Below the pieces are notes generated by a model. The model was not told where the DNA came from and searched no databases. It worked only from the letters and a program-made list of their open reading frames with translations. Of a DNA stretch of 50,377 nucleotides, positions 25,620-34,474 are shown piece by piece. The DNA is from CALCLY01 sp900552775. Its GTDB lineage: Bacteria > Bacillota > Clostridia > UMGS1883 > UMGS1540. Location of the stretch: the NCBI GenBank assembly GCA_937966555.1, contig CALCLY010000019.1:1-50377 (forward strand). The letters are read 5' to 3'. Within the stretch, counting starts at the first letter, position 1; every line of letters starts with the position of its first letter. A program made the translations under genes and the position numbers.

Positions 25620-27305
25620 TTTAACCTCAAAATCAAATACTCTGAATTCTTTTTCTCCGTAAGTCTCAAGCGGAATAAACCTGAGTTTTTTAACGGTTTC
25701 ATCCACACTGATTCTCACAAATCGTTTGAAATTATTATCTTTTAATATTTCAAATTTTTCTCCGCTTTCATTTTCACCGACTATTTTGTATTTTTTAATC
25801 AGTTTTTGCGGAAGCTTAAATTTTGTCTCTTTTAAAGCATATCTGCATGGCATATTTTGGTAATCACGGTTTAAATCACTGTCAAAAACGAGCCTTATCT
25901 CCTTTATCCTTGTATCCTTTAGAAAGGTGTATTCAATAGAGTCTCCTTCGCCGCCTGTCCACAAATTATCTTCACCGCGTTCAGCTCCGTTTCTCACAAT
26001 GCCGTCCGAGCACAGCGCCTGTGCGGTAATTTCGGAAACATTTCTTTTTACCCCGGGTATAAAGCAGTCATCGTCAAGCAATATCTGCTGCAAATTTGAA
26101 ACGTCAATTTCCTCAATACCGCAATTACATTTTATCGCCTCGGACACCGCCGTTCCGAGAGCCTGACCCAAAATCGCACATGTTGCCATAACGCGGCTTG
26201 AGCTGAGCGCCGCATGAGTCACGCTTATATTTCTGCCGGCAAAAACAAGATTTTCTATATTCTCCGATATCATTGCACGAAGCGGCAGTCCCCATGGGCT
26301 CGGTGCAGGATGATATATTGTGGGATGACCTTTTGTATAATAAAATCCCTCAGGGAAATGGTCGTCCATCGTCCAGCCGGCGTATGCCACGGTATCATCA
26401 AAAATTCCGCCTCTTTCTACGTCGTTTTGCGTTACGACATATTTTCCCTTATACCTTCTGCTTTCTCTCTTTCCGGGCAAAAAGCCAATCCATTCAAGCT
26501 CCCAATTATCCGCCCCGTGATCTCCGTGATTTTTCATATGATCCCAAACGCCGTAACAAATTTTCAGAAGCTCGTCGCGGCACTTGTCGGTATCGTGTAC
26601 GGTGTCTCCTTCACCGCCCACTTCAATCCACCAGAAATTGTTTTCAAGATCATGATCCTTAAACGGCAAATCATCGTCGCTTTCATACTTATATGCCCAT
26701 TCGGGCGGAACGAACTCGCTTTTATGCTCTGTTTCGCGAAGCTCGATAAGGCAGCTCATTCCCATTGTCTTTTTATCCGCTTTGTCGGGCGGAATCGTCT
26801 CTCCGAAATCCTTTTTCGCTTCTCTGCCGTACATATATTCCGCTCCGGAAAGCGGCGCCAAAACGGAATCCCCCGAACAGTCCGCAAAATATTTTGCATA
26901 CACCTTATGGAATGTTTCCGCATTGGACTGCCATGCGGTAACGCTTTTGATTTTTCCGTTTTCGGTCTCCGCGTCAAAACAGCTTGAATTTAAAAGCAGC
27001 GTTATATTTTTCTCAGATTTGATTTTTCCGTAAAGCACACCGCTCCAGAGAGGATATTTAAGACCCTTGTTATAATAAAAGTTTTCAAGCATTATTTCTT
27101 CTATTATCCCTGTTTCTCTGTTGTCTTTACCGTGTGCGCCGCATACCCACATACGGATTTCCTCTGAGGAATTGCCGCCGAGCACTGCCCTGTCATGTAT
27201 GAGCACACATTTAATTCCGTGTCTTGCCGCTGCGATTGCCGTGCACATTCCCGCAAGTCCGCCGCCCACCACACAAAGCTCGGTATTGTATTCAATTGTT
27301 TTCAA
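25617..27305 (-). CDS. FAD-dependent oxidoreductase (FAD_oxidored type) with C-terminal beta domain
   Basis: 562 residues from TTG 27305, which has AAAGGAG eight bases upstream; a 52-codon open extension crosses the promoter and was trimmed. The dinucleotide-binding motif is CVVGGGLAGMCTAIAAARHG near residues 10-29, followed by LGGNSSEEIRMWVCGAHG and a late FAD motif NLVFAGRNISVTHAALSSSR. The last ~130 residues look like a discoidin-like beta-sandwich. Such proteins (PF12831) often sit in carbohydrate-use loci and act on sugars or uronates, but the substrate cannot be read from sequence. It is divergent from an AraC-type regulator, probably its controller. Confidence 0.85.
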   Translation of the reverse strand: MKTIEYNTELCVVGGGLAGMCTAIAAARHGIKCVLIHDRAVLGGNSSEEIRMWVCGAHGKDNRETGIIEEIMLENFYYNKGLKYPLWSGVLYGKIKSEKNITLLLNSSCFDAETENGKIKSVTAWQSNAETFHKVYAKYFADCSGDSVLAPLSGAEYMYGREAKKDFGETIPPDKADKKTMGMSCLIELRETEHKSEFVPPEWAYKYESDDDLPFKDHDLENNFWWIEVGGEGDTVHDTDKCRDELLKICYGVWDHMKNHGDHGADNWELEWIGFLPGKRESRRYKGKYVVTQNDVERGGIFDDTVAYAGWTMDDHFPEGFYYTKGHPTIYHPAPSPWGLPLRAMISENIENLVFAGRNISVTHAALSSSRVMATCAILGQALGTAVSEAIKCNCGIEEIDVSNLQQILLDDDCFIPGVKRNVSEITAQALCSDGIVRNGAERGEDNLWTGGEGDSIEYTFLKDTRIKEIRLVFDSDLNRDYQNMPCRYALKETKFKLPQKLIKKYKIVGENESGEKFEILKDNNFKRFVRISVDETVKKLRFIPLETYGEKEFRVFDFEVK

Positions 27306-27338
27306 AAAAATCACTCCTTTTGCATTTATAGCGATGTA

Positions 27339-27367
27339 TTGACATTTTATCAGCATTGTTTTATAAT
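27339..27367 (+). promoter_or_regulatory. Consensus promoter for the AraC-type regulator
   Basis: TTGACA (27339-27344), 17-base spacer, TATAAT (27362-27367): perfect consensus hexamers and spacing. Predicted transcription start near 27374, giving a leader of about 120 bases before the ATG at 27496. Confidence 0.75.
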
Positions 27368-27370
27368 TAC

Positions 27371-27398
27371 AGTATAGCACTTTAAAATCAAACGGCAA
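27371..27398 (-). promoter_or_regulatory. Promoter for the FAD oxidoreductase, facing the regulator promoter
   Basis: Minus strand: -35 TTGCCG (27398-27393), 16-base spacer, -10 TATACT (27376-27371). It reads leftward into the regulator promoter, and the two -10 boxes are 3 bases apart. Confidence 0.6.
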
Positions 27399-27495
27399 TA
27401 CCATATCATGTGGCAAAAGTATGTATTCGTGCAAAATCGAGCATTTAACACGAAATTTCATTTCACGTTATGCCTTCGGCGGAATGGAGATTATT

Positions 27496-28314
27496 ATGGA
27501 AATAACCCTGGAGAACATTACAAATTATATTGATTTTTTAATAAAAAGCGGTCTTCAAGTCACGGTTCACGGCAGAATTGCCGCATTCGGCGGATTGTAT
27601 CGCTACAATATACATAAAAACGATTATTGCCGTGCCGTAAAACGTGATAATGCTTTGTTTGAAAAATGTATAAAACAGCAGAAAAAAGTTTTGGCTCACT
27701 GCTGCGGAAAAAGCTTTTTCGGCACTTGTCATGCATGCGTGAGTGAGTTTATTTACCCCATACGCGCAGGCTTTATTTCCGTAAGCGGATATTTTGAAAA
27801 TACGCCCGAAAACGCAAAAAAGCTTTCCGATTTTATAACCGGAGAGAACACGGTTTCCGCCGACATTCTTTCAAAACGCGTTTATCTCAAGACGGAAATT
27901 CCCGATAAATCTCAAATTGACACTTTGCTTATTCCGCTTGTATGCATGTGCGACAATTTTTTCTCTGCCGAAATTCTTGAAAATATAAGCTTTTTTGACT
28001 CTGTTGCGGCTTACATAGCAGAAAACTATACTCAGAATATTACAATGAGCACCCTTTCGCGCCGCTTCGGTTACAGTGTATCAACACTGAGCCATATGTT
28101 TAAAAAGGAAAGCGGTAAAACGCTTCCGCAATATATAGAAGATATACGTCTGAACGAAGCATGCAGACTTCTCGAACACACCGAGCACACAGTAAGCGAA
28201 ATTGCATTTTCACTCGGCTTTTGCTCTGCCAATTACTTTTCCGGAATATTTAAAAAAAGAATCGGATTATCTCCGATTCGGTACAGAAAAAAGATATGCT
28301 TTGAAAAAGCATAA
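27496..28314 (+). CDS. AraC family regulator with PocR-type sensory domain
   Basis: 272 residues. The N-terminal ~160 residues look like a PocR sensory domain (RYNIHKNDYCRAVKR, FEKCIKQQKK, CHACVSEFIYPI); the cysteines suggest a metal or redox-sensitive ligand site. The C-terminal AraC helix-turn-helix pair covers about residues 170-268 (ITMSTLSRRFGYSVSTLSHM, then VSEIAFSLGFCSANYFSGIF). The start is ATG 27496 with GGAG six bases upstream; an ATG four codons earlier is less well placed. Likely controls the divergent oxidoreductase and possibly itself. A palindromic repeat acting as a terminator follows. Confidence 0.88.
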   Translation: MEITLENITNYIDFLIKSGLQVTVHGRIAAFGGLYRYNIHKNDYCRAVKRDNALFEKCIKQQKKVLAHCCGKSFFGTCHACVSEFIYPIRAGFISVSGYFENTPENAKKLSDFITGENTVSADILSKRVYLKTEIPDKSQIDTLLIPLVCMCDNFFSAEILENISFFDSVAAYIAENYTQNITMSTLSRRFGYSVSTLSHMFKKESGKTLPQYIEDIRLNEACRLLEHTEHTVSEIAFSLGFCSANYFSGIFKKRIGLSPIRYRKKICFEKA

Positions 28315-28350
28315 AGCAATCAAATCTTTTCCCTGCTTTCAATAATGTAC

Positions 28351-28387
28351 CGTAGGGGCGACACTGCGTGGTCGCCCGTTTTTTTTC
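28351..28387 (+). terminator. GTAGGG-family repeat acting as terminator of the AraC gene
   Basis: CGTAGGGGCGACACTGCGTG continues into GTCGCCCG. The stem is GGGCGAC/GTCGCCC (28356-28362 with 28371-28377), and it is followed directly by GTTTTTTTT. The dispersed repeat has become a rho-independent terminator here. Confidence 0.75.
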
Positions 28388-28452
28388 GCTTTTTTATTTA
28401 CTGCATAAAATTTCCGCAAACGGAAACAATATCTTTCGGGAGGCGGAGATTT

Positions 28453-30009
28453 ATGCTGAAAAAATGGATTAAAAAAATAAACGGTCTGAAAAAAAACGGC
28501 TGCGAAACAGCGGAAGACACGAAAAAAACGGCAATTTCCAAAAATCTTGAAAAGAACATAGAGGCGCTGCGCACACTCACCGGGAACAGCAACGACATTG
28601 TTATAAGGCAGTTCAGCGCCGGCGGAAGGGCCGCTGCGGTAATATACACAGACGGCCTTTCGGACTCCGACATCATCGAAGGCAGCATCATAAAAATGCT
28701 GATGTACGGCACGCAGACAAAGGAAATACGTACGGCGCAGGACATTGCGGAGCAGCTTATAGTTGCAAGCGAGGTTAAACGCGCCGAAACGCTTGAAGAG
28801 ATTGCCGCAGGCTTTCTCTCTGCCGACGCCGCGCTTTTGTGCGACGGATTTCAAACGGGCTTTATAATAAACGCGAAAGGGTTTGAAAAACGCTCTGTGG
28901 ACACTCCGCAGACGGACTCCGTCATACGAGGCGCGCGCGAGGCATTTATCGAAAATATGCGCACAAACACCGCGCTTATCCGCCGCCGCATAAAATCCCC
29001 GACCCTTACGGCGGAGGGCATGAAGGCAGGCAGAAAAACAAAGAGCGACATAACGCTTATGTATCTGCGCGACGTTGTAAACCCTAATCTCCCAAAGCTT
29101 ATTAAAGAGCGCATTTCGAAGATGGACATAGACGGAATTTTGGACTCGGGCTACATTCAGCAGTTTTTGGAGGACAACCAGAAGTCGGTTTTTTCGACCG
29201 TGGGCAGCACGGAAAAGCCCGATATTGCCGCGGCGAAGATTTTGGAGGGGAGAGTTGCCGTTATTGTGGACGGCTCGCCATTTGTGCTCACGGCGCCGAT
29301 GTATTTTGAAGAGAGTTTCCAGTCACCGGAGGACTACTATATTCATCCGGTTTCCGCAACGCTTCAGAGAATAATCCGGTATCTTTCTTTTTTTATAAGC
29401 ATTCTGGCGCTGCCGGGGTATGTTGCGCTGACGTCTTTTCATCATGAAATGATTCCGATGAATCTGCTTTTCACCATGGCGGAGGCGAACGCAGGCACAC
29501 CGTTTCCGAGCATTGTTGACGCATTTTTGATGATTGTGGTGTTTGAAATTTTAAAAGAGGCCGGTGTGCGGCTCCCGAAACCCGTGGGGCAGGCGGTGAG
29601 CATAGTGGGCGCGCTTGTTATAGGAGAAACCGCCGTTTCGGCAGGGCTTATAGGCGCGCCGATGGTAATTGCCGTGGCGATTACCGCCGTTACGGCTTTT
29701 GCAACGCCGAATCTCACAAATGCGATTGTGGTTATACGCTATATTCTGCTTTTCCTTGCGGCATTTATGGGCGGTTTCGGGATAACGCTGGGTCTTTTGG
29801 CTCTGTTTGTGCATCTTTCGTCTTTAAGATCGTTCGGCACACCGTTTTTGGCGCCGTTTGTGCCGGTTAGATTAGGGGATCTTAAGGACTCGGTGTGGCG
29901 CGTGCCGCTGCGGCTGATGCTGACAAGACCCGAAAAGCTTTCGAAAACAAATCCCGTGAGACAAAAATATTCTGCCCCTCCGGAGGTGAACGGCGATGAA
30001 AAAAATTAA
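28453..30009 (+). CDS. gerKA: Spore germinant receptor subunit A (GerA family)
   Basis: 518 residues, inner spore membrane. A soluble N-terminal domain (about 1-300) is followed by a membrane domain with roughly five helices (about 300-480), including PVGQAVSIVGALVIGETAV, a GerA-family hallmark, and a soluble tail ending in GDEKN. The start is ATG 28453 after GGGAGGCGGAG; an upstream extension of the frame covers the repeat at 28351 and is rejected. First gene of an A-C-B operon, overlapping the C gene by 14 bases. A sigma-G promoter is expected; TGCATA near 28402 is a weak candidate. Ligand unknown. Confidence 0.94.
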   Translation: MLKKWIKKINGLKKNGCETAEDTKKTAISKNLEKNIEALRTLTGNSNDIVIRQFSAGGRAAAVIYTDGLSDSDIIEGSIIKMLMYGTQTKEIRTAQDIAEQLIVASEVKRAETLEEIAAGFLSADAALLCDGFQTGFIINAKGFEKRSVDTPQTDSVIRGAREAFIENMRTNTALIRRRIKSPTLTAEGMKAGRKTKSDITLMYLRDVVNPNLPKLIKERISKMDIDGILDSGYIQQFLEDNQKSVFSTVGSTEKPDIAAAKILEGRVAVIVDGSPFVLTAPMYFEESFQSPEDYYIHPVSATLQRIIRYLSFFISILALPGYVALTSFHHEMIPMNLLFTMAEANAGTPFPSIVDAFLMIVVFEILKEAGVRLPKPVGQAVSIVGALVIGETAVSAGLIGAPMVIAVAITAVTAFATPNLTNAIVVIRYILLFLAAFMGGFGITLGLLALFVHLSSLRSFGTPFLAPFVPVRLGDLKDSVWRVPLRLMLTRPEKLSKTNPVRQKYSAPPEVNGDEKN

Positions 30010-31153
30010 GCTTTTGGCATGTATTATGAGCGTTCTGCTTTTAAGCGGATGCTGGGGCAGCCGCGAACTTGAAGATATTGCAATAGTTTTGGGAATTGCC
30101 ATAGGCAGGGAGGACGACGGCAGGCTGTGCGCGGTTTCCCAGATAATTATCCCTTCAAACGTCGGGATAGGCGAGTCGGGCGGCGGAGACAGCAGCAATG
30201 CATACACAAATTACTATACCTCGAGCGAGCATCTCGGAAACTGCCTTCAGGATATTTCGCGCCGCTGCGGCAAAGACGTGTATCTTTCGCACGACCTTAT
30301 AATTCTGTTTGACAAGACGGTGGCAGCGGAGGGAATTTATAATTATCTTGACTATTTCATGCGCGACAATGAGCTTCGCATAAACGTCTCCGTGCTTGTG
30401 GCGGACGGCGATATTGCCGACATCATGGACACCACATCGGAGCTTATGAAGACACCGGCTGTCAACATGGCGGCTTTGGCGGACCGCATGGCGGTGGTCT
30501 CCGAATGGGAAAAAGTTACGGTTTTGGACTTTGTGGAAAACATGATGCTGCAGCAGAAGGGAACGGCGGTGCCGTGTGTTTCGCTTTCGGAAAACTCCGG
30601 CAAGGACGAACTTTTTATAAAAGGGTGCGCGGTTTTCTCGGGTGACAAAATGGTCGGCGAAATAAACACTGAGGAGACAAAGGGCATTTTGTGGCTTACG
30701 GACAAGATGAGCTCGGTTGATATCATGCTGAAATTTGATGACAACGAAATGGGCGTGGACGTCAAGCGCGCCAAAACAAAGCTGAGCGTTGAAGAAGACG
30801 AAAACGGGGAAATTTATTTTAAGGCGAAAATCAGCGCGGACGTGCATCTTATAACGGACGCGGACGATATCTTAAAAACCATGGGCAGGGACGCCGTGCG
30901 TGCAAAGCTTAACGCCGCCATTGCCGACCAGGTCAACACATCGCTTGACAGAATGCGCGCCATGGGGGTGGACGTTTTCGGTCTCGGAGACAAAATTTAC
31001 AAGAGAAAGCCGAAGCTTTGGAAAGAGTATGCCGGAACTTGGGCGGAGCGGTTCAAAAAAACGTATGTTGAAATTGAGGTGGATTCCTCGGTGCAGGAGT
31101 CGGGCAGCGTTGCGGGGAGTGCGAAAAAAGCAGGGGAGGCGAACTTGAAGTGA
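29996..31153 (+). CDS. gerKC: Spore germinant receptor lipoprotein subunit C
   Basis: 385 residues. Lipoprotein signal peptide with lipobox LLSGC (C19), immediately followed by WGSRELEDIAIVLGIAIG, the conserved start of mature GerAC proteins. The rest matches the three-domain GerAC fold. It overlaps gerKA by 14 bases and gerKB by 4 (GTGA). The ribosome binding site GGAGGTGA lies in the end of gerKA. Anchored to the outer face of the spore inner membrane by family precedent. Confidence 0.93.
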   Translation: MKKIKLLACIMSVLLLSGCWGSRELEDIAIVLGIAIGREDDGRLCAVSQIIIPSNVGIGESGGGDSSNAYTNYYTSSEHLGNCLQDISRRCGKDVYLSHDLIILFDKTVAAEGIYNYLDYFMRDNELRINVSVLVADGDIADIMDTTSELMKTPAVNMAALADRMAVVSEWEKVTVLDFVENMMLQQKGTAVPCVSLSENSGKDELFIKGCAVFSGDKMVGEINTEETKGILWLTDKMSSVDIMLKFDDNEMGVDVKRAKTKLSVEEDENGEIYFKAKISADVHLITDADDILKTMGRDAVRAKLNAAIADQVNTSLDRMRAMGVDVFGLGDKIYKRKPKLWKEYAGTWAERFKKTYVEIEVDSSVQESGSVAGSAKKAGEANLK

Positions 31154-32220
31154 TAAGAAAAACGGATCTTATGTTCTCGGCTGCGGCAATCATGCAGGGA
31201 ACGCTGCTTTTTACAACCATAATATCGGGCGTTATGGGCAGGGAAAGCTGGTTGGCGTTTGCCGCGGCAATGATTCCGGGCGTTTTGACGGCGCTTATGT
31301 ACGGCGCAATGCTTGAGAAGTTCCCCGGAGAAAACCTTTTCGGCATTTTCGAAAACGTCTTTCCAAAGTGGTTTTCAAAGACGCTGTGCGTTTTCTACAC
31401 TCTGTATTTTCTCTGCGCCGCGGCTTTTAACATGAACGGCGTTTCAAAGTTTTTTATAGGCTATATAACGCCCGAAACACCCTCTGCCGCCATAACGGTT
31501 TCAATGATTTTTGTGTGCGCTCTCGGTGTTAAATCGGGCTACGAAAACATAATGCGCATGAGCGTGATTATTGTTGTTTTCACCGCAATTTTTGTGGTTT
31601 TAAACTATGTTTTGCTGATATCTCAGATGAACCCCGAAAATTTTATGCCGTTTTTCACAAAATCGGCAGCCGAATACACACAGAGCGTTCACACGTCCTG
31701 GTGCGAGCCGTTCGGGGAAATTCTTGCGCTTACGATGTTTGCGCAAAGCTTTGAAAAAGGCGGCATAAAAAAAGCCCTTTGGCGCGGCGCGCTTTTGGGC
31801 GGAGTGATTCTTCTTGTAATAATTGTGCGCGCGGTGGCGGTTTTGGGCGTTACGCTTTCGATAGCGAGCGTGCCGTCATACGAAACACTGCGCATGATAG
31901 ACGTTAAAAACACGCTGACGCGCATAGAAACACTCGATTCGTTCGTGATAGCAGGCGCCTGCTTTTTCAGAATAGCACTCATTTTTGCCGCGGCGGTGCG
32001 CGCCGAGGAGCAGACGGCAGGCATAAAAAAATCTTCATCGCTTGTATTTGTCACGGGCGCGCTTATAGCGTGTCTTGCGGAGCTTTCGTTTGAGTCGGGA
32101 TTTGACGGAATGAGATGGGGCGCGAATTATCTCGCGTTTGCGTCAACGCCGTTTGTTATAATTATTCCGCTTGTAACGCTGATTTTTGCGGGAGGTAAGA
32201 AAAAATGCTTGTCACAATAG
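31150..32220 (+). CDS. gerKB: Spore germinant receptor subunit B (GerAB/APC-type)
   Basis: 356 residues, about ten membrane helices, member of the amino-acid permease-like GerAB family thought to form the germinant-binding pocket. The start is GTG at 31150, overlapping the gerKC stop (GTGA). No broken segments are seen. It overlaps the next small gene by 16 bases. Confidence 0.93.
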   Translation: MIRKTDLMFSAAAIMQGTLLFTTIISGVMGRESWLAFAAAMIPGVLTALMYGAMLEKFPGENLFGIFENVFPKWFSKTLCVFYTLYFLCAAAFNMNGVSKFFIGYITPETPSAAITVSMIFVCALGVKSGYENIMRMSVIIVVFTAIFVVLNYVLLISQMNPENFMPFFTKSAAEYTQSVHTSWCEPFGEILALTMFAQSFEKGGIKKALWRGALLGGVILLVIIVRAVAVLGVTLSIASVPSYETLRMIDVKNTLTRIETLDSFVIAGACFFRIALIFAAAVRAEEQTAGIKKSSSLVFVTGALIACLAELSFESGFDGMRWGANYLAFASTPFVIIIPLVTLIFAGGKKKCLSQ

Positions 32221-32408
32221 CTTTTTTTGCCTGTATCTGGGCGGCGGATTTCAAAAAAACAAAGGGCAGCGTGAGAGAACGCGCCGTGTTTTTGACGCTT
32301 TTTGCCGTTTCTCTCACACTTGCCCTTCTGATTTCAAGCGGTGTAATGCATGGGTCGGTTATTGATTTTTTGGAGTATATAATGAATGCGATGCATTTGC
32401 ATTACTGA
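32205..32408 (+). CDS. Small two-helix membrane protein, candidate germinant receptor D subunit
   Basis: 67 residues. Hydrophobic segments at about 1-14 and 28-46 are separated by a charged loop (DFKKTKGSVRERA). GGAGG lies upstream of the ATG at 32205, inside the gerKB end. Small two-helix D proteins are known to accompany some Bacillus ger operons and modulate germination; size, topology and fourth position fit that group, but homology is not proven. The stop codon lies directly at the border of a palindromic repeat. Confidence 0.7.
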   Translation: MLVTIAFFACIWAADFKKTKGSVRERAVFLTLFAVSLTLALLISSGVMHGSVIDFLEYIMNAMHLHY

Positions 32409-32520
32409 GTCGCTCGCACGGCTCGCTCCTAAAACGACCGTAGGGGCGACCCTGTGTGGTCGCCCGTGCTTACATTCGGCGCTCCGCTTACGAAACGGCA
32501 AGCCGTTTCTACCCTCATAT
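32409..32520 (-). repeat. Composite palindromic element, copy 1
   Basis: Sense orientation is minus. It holds TATGAGGGTA, hairpin H3 (GAAACGGC/GCCGTTTC, 32492-32509), the spacer GTAAGCGGAGCGCCGAATGT, a GTAGGG-type palindrome (32439-32466) in place of half of hairpin H2, then AGGAGCGAGC and GCGAGCGAC. The terminal H4 hairpin seen in other copies is missing here. Confidence 0.75.
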
Positions 32521-32687
32521 CGTCGGAACGTACTTCGCTTCGTTCCGATTTTTGAAATAAAAATCAGTCACACGCACGGGTCGTCCCTCCTCTTCCGCAA
32601 AAAGCCGCGTTTGCTTCGGCTATGTGTTTGTAAACGCACACATAACGCCTTCGCTGCGCTACCACCTTTTTGCGGTTATTAACGTTT
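32521..32687. repeat. Hairpin-rich intergenic stretch, no gene
   Basis: Contains TCGGAACG/CGTTCCGA (32523-32548), CCGCAAAAAG/CTTTTTGCGG (32596-32605 with 32666-32675) enclosing TATGTG/CACATA, and no plausible gene. It lies between two copies of the composite element. Confidence 0.55.
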
Positions 32688-32853
32688 AAAGCCACGTACA
32701 CGCCGCGGCTTTTACGGTCGCTCACGCTTGTTCGCTCTCAAACGCAAAGCAAGCATTGCGTTTGGTTACATTCGGCGCTCCGCTTACGGAAACAACACGT
32801 TGTTTCCTACCCTCATAGAGGAATAAAAAGCCACGCGCCGGTCGCGGCTTTTT
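32688..32853 (-). repeat. Composite palindromic element, copy 2 (complete)
   Basis: Read on the minus strand: H4 (32825-32853, AAAAAGCCGCG with CGTGGCTTTTT), TATGAGGGTA, H3 (GGAAACAA/TTGTTTCC, 32788-32807), spacer with GTAAGCGGAGCGCCGAATGT, H2 (AAACGCAA/TTGCGTTT around an 8-base loop, 32740-32763), GAGAGCGAACAAGCG, then a second copy of the H4 type (32688-32713). H4 lies 66 bases after the murC stop and could end that transcript. Confidence 0.85.
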
Positions 32854-32919
32854 ATGAATTTATCTTTTTTTGCGTTCGGTGTTGTATACGCAAACAAAAC
32901 CATATGCGCGTTCAACACA

Positions 32920-34296
32920 TTATTTCAAAAACAAATCTCCGACTTTATAAACATCGCCGGCGCCCATTGTAATTACAATATCGCCGCTTTTTGCGTTTTG
33001 GCGCAGAAAATCCGCACATTCGCGAAATCCCGGCATATAGCGGCTGCCGGGCGTTGCGTCCGAAAGCTCTTTCGAACTTACAAGACCCGTGTCCTTTTCG
33101 CGCGCCGCAAAAATATCGAGCATAATAACTTTTGCGCCGCTTTCTCCGAGCACGCGCACAAAATCGCCGAAAAGCTTTTTCGTTCTCGTATACGTGTGCG
33201 GCTGGAAAACGCACCAAACGGTGCCGCCCTTCATATTTGCCGCGGTTTTGAGGGTCGCCTCAATCTCGGTGGGGTGGTGGGCATAGTCGTCTATAACGGT
33301 GACGCCGTTTCTTTCGCCCTTATATTCAAATCTTCTGTGAACGCCGCCGTATGAAAGCAGGCCGCGCTTTATTGCATCAAACGTAATGCCCAGAAATCTT
33401 GCGGCAGCAGCCGCGCATACAGCGTTTGAAACATTGTGTTTTCCGGGCACGCAGAGCGTTATTGTGCCGAGCGGCTTTCCTTTTTCAAAAAGCGTGAAAG
33501 AGCCTTCGCCGCGTGAGTTATATGATATATCCGCGGCGTGATAATCGGCGTTTTCCGAGTCATATGAGCAGGTTATCACATTTTTCTTTATGCCGCGCAA
33601 TGCCGCGCGCACATTTTCGCCGTCAATATCCGCAACAACCGCGCCGTCCTCCGGCACAAGCTCCGCAAAGCCGCGGAAGGTTTCTTTTATATGTTCGATA
33701 TCCCTGAAATAGTCGAGATGGTCTTCTTCAATGTTAAGTATAACCGAAACGAACGGGAAAAATTTCAAAAAGCTGCCGTGATATTCGCACGCCTCGCACA
33801 CAAATGAGTCGCTTTTGCCGACGCGTATATTGCCGTCTATTGCAGGAAGTTCTCCGCCGAGCGACACCGTCGGGTCTGCGCCGGCGGCAAGCATAATATG
33901 CGTCATCATGGACGTTGTGGAGGTCTTTCCGTGCGTGCCGGCAATTGCCACGGCATGTTTATATGCACGCATCACCGCGCCCAAAAGCGCGGCGCGGTCA
34001 ATAAGCTTTATGCCCGAGCGCACGGCGGCAATATATTCCTCATTGTCTTCTTTTATTGCTGCGGTGTATACGATAAGGTCGCAGGGGTGAATATTCTCTG
34101 CTTTTTGCCCTATATAAATTTCCGCGCCGAGCGTGCGCAGCTTTTGCGTTATCGGGGATTCTTTCATGTCAGAGCCGCTTATTTTATATCCTCTTCCGAG
34201 CAGAATTTCCGCAAGGCCGCTCATGCTGATGCCGCCTATGCCTATAAAATGCACGCGTCCGCCGCGGGGGAGTGTATTTAAATCAAATGTATTCAA
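32920..34296 (-). CDS. murC: UDP-N-acetylmuramate-L-alanine ligase
   Basis: Adds the first amino acid to the peptidoglycan stem peptide. 458 residues, TTG start at 34296 with GAGGATGA upstream. Motifs: VHFIGIGGISMSGLAEIL near residues 15-32, the ATP loop GTHGKTSTTSMM, LNIEEDHLDYF, and DDYAHHPTEI in the C-terminal domain. A TATAAT -10 box at 34353-34348 precedes it, with a weak -35. It is monocistronic, divergent from spoVG and followed by composite repeat elements. Confidence 0.96.
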   Translation of the reverse strand: MNTFDLNTLPRGGRVHFIGIGGISMSGLAEILLGRGYKISGSDMKESPITQKLRTLGAEIYIGQKAENIHPCDLIVYTAAIKEDNEEYIAAVRSGIKLIDRAALLGAVMRAYKHAVAIAGTHGKTSTTSMMTHIMLAAGADPTVSLGGELPAIDGNIRVGKSDSFVCEACEYHGSFLKFFPFVSVILNIEEDHLDYFRDIEHIKETFRGFAELVPEDGAVVADIDGENVRAALRGIKKNVITCSYDSENADYHAADISYNSRGEGSFTLFEKGKPLGTITLCVPGKHNVSNAVCAAAAARFLGITFDAIKRGLLSYGGVHRRFEYKGERNGVTVIDDYAHHPTEIEATLKTAANMKGGTVWCVFQPHTYTRTKKLFGDFVRVLGESGAKVIMLDIFAAREKDTGLVSSKELSDATPGSRYMPGFRECADFLRQNAKSGDIVITMGAGDVYKVGDLFLK

Positions 34297-34395
34297 AAAA
34301 TGTCATCCTCTCAGTTAAATTGCACCGATTTTTTTGTATTTATTTATATTATACACCATTTTTTAAAAAAATCCTATAGTTTATTAAAATTTTTC

Positions 34396-34424
34396 TTGAA
34401 ATTTTTTAAAAAGTCTGATAAAAT
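34396..34424 (+). promoter_or_regulatory. Promoter of spoVG
   Basis: TTGAAA (34396-34401), 17-base spacer, TAAAAT (34419-34424). It looks sigma-A-like; the Bacillus gene uses sigma-H, and I see no clear sigma-H site. Confidence 0.65.
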
Positions 34425-34474
34425 AGAAGCGGAAACACAGATCTTATATTTCTTATACTGGAGGCGTTATACAA

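Noticed and set aside
27306..27461. N-terminal extension of the FAD oxidoreductase
   Set aside because: It overlaps both promoters; the FAD fold starts just after the TTG at 27305 with its ribosome binding site.
28345..28452. N-terminal extension of the GerKA frame
   Set aside because: It covers the GTAGGG repeat and T-run that act as a terminator; a good ribosome binding site supports the ATG at 28453.
32386..32972. Two small plus-strand frames after the ger operon
   Set aside because: They run through the palindromic repeats, lack ribosome binding sites, and their protein sequence is only the translation of hairpins.
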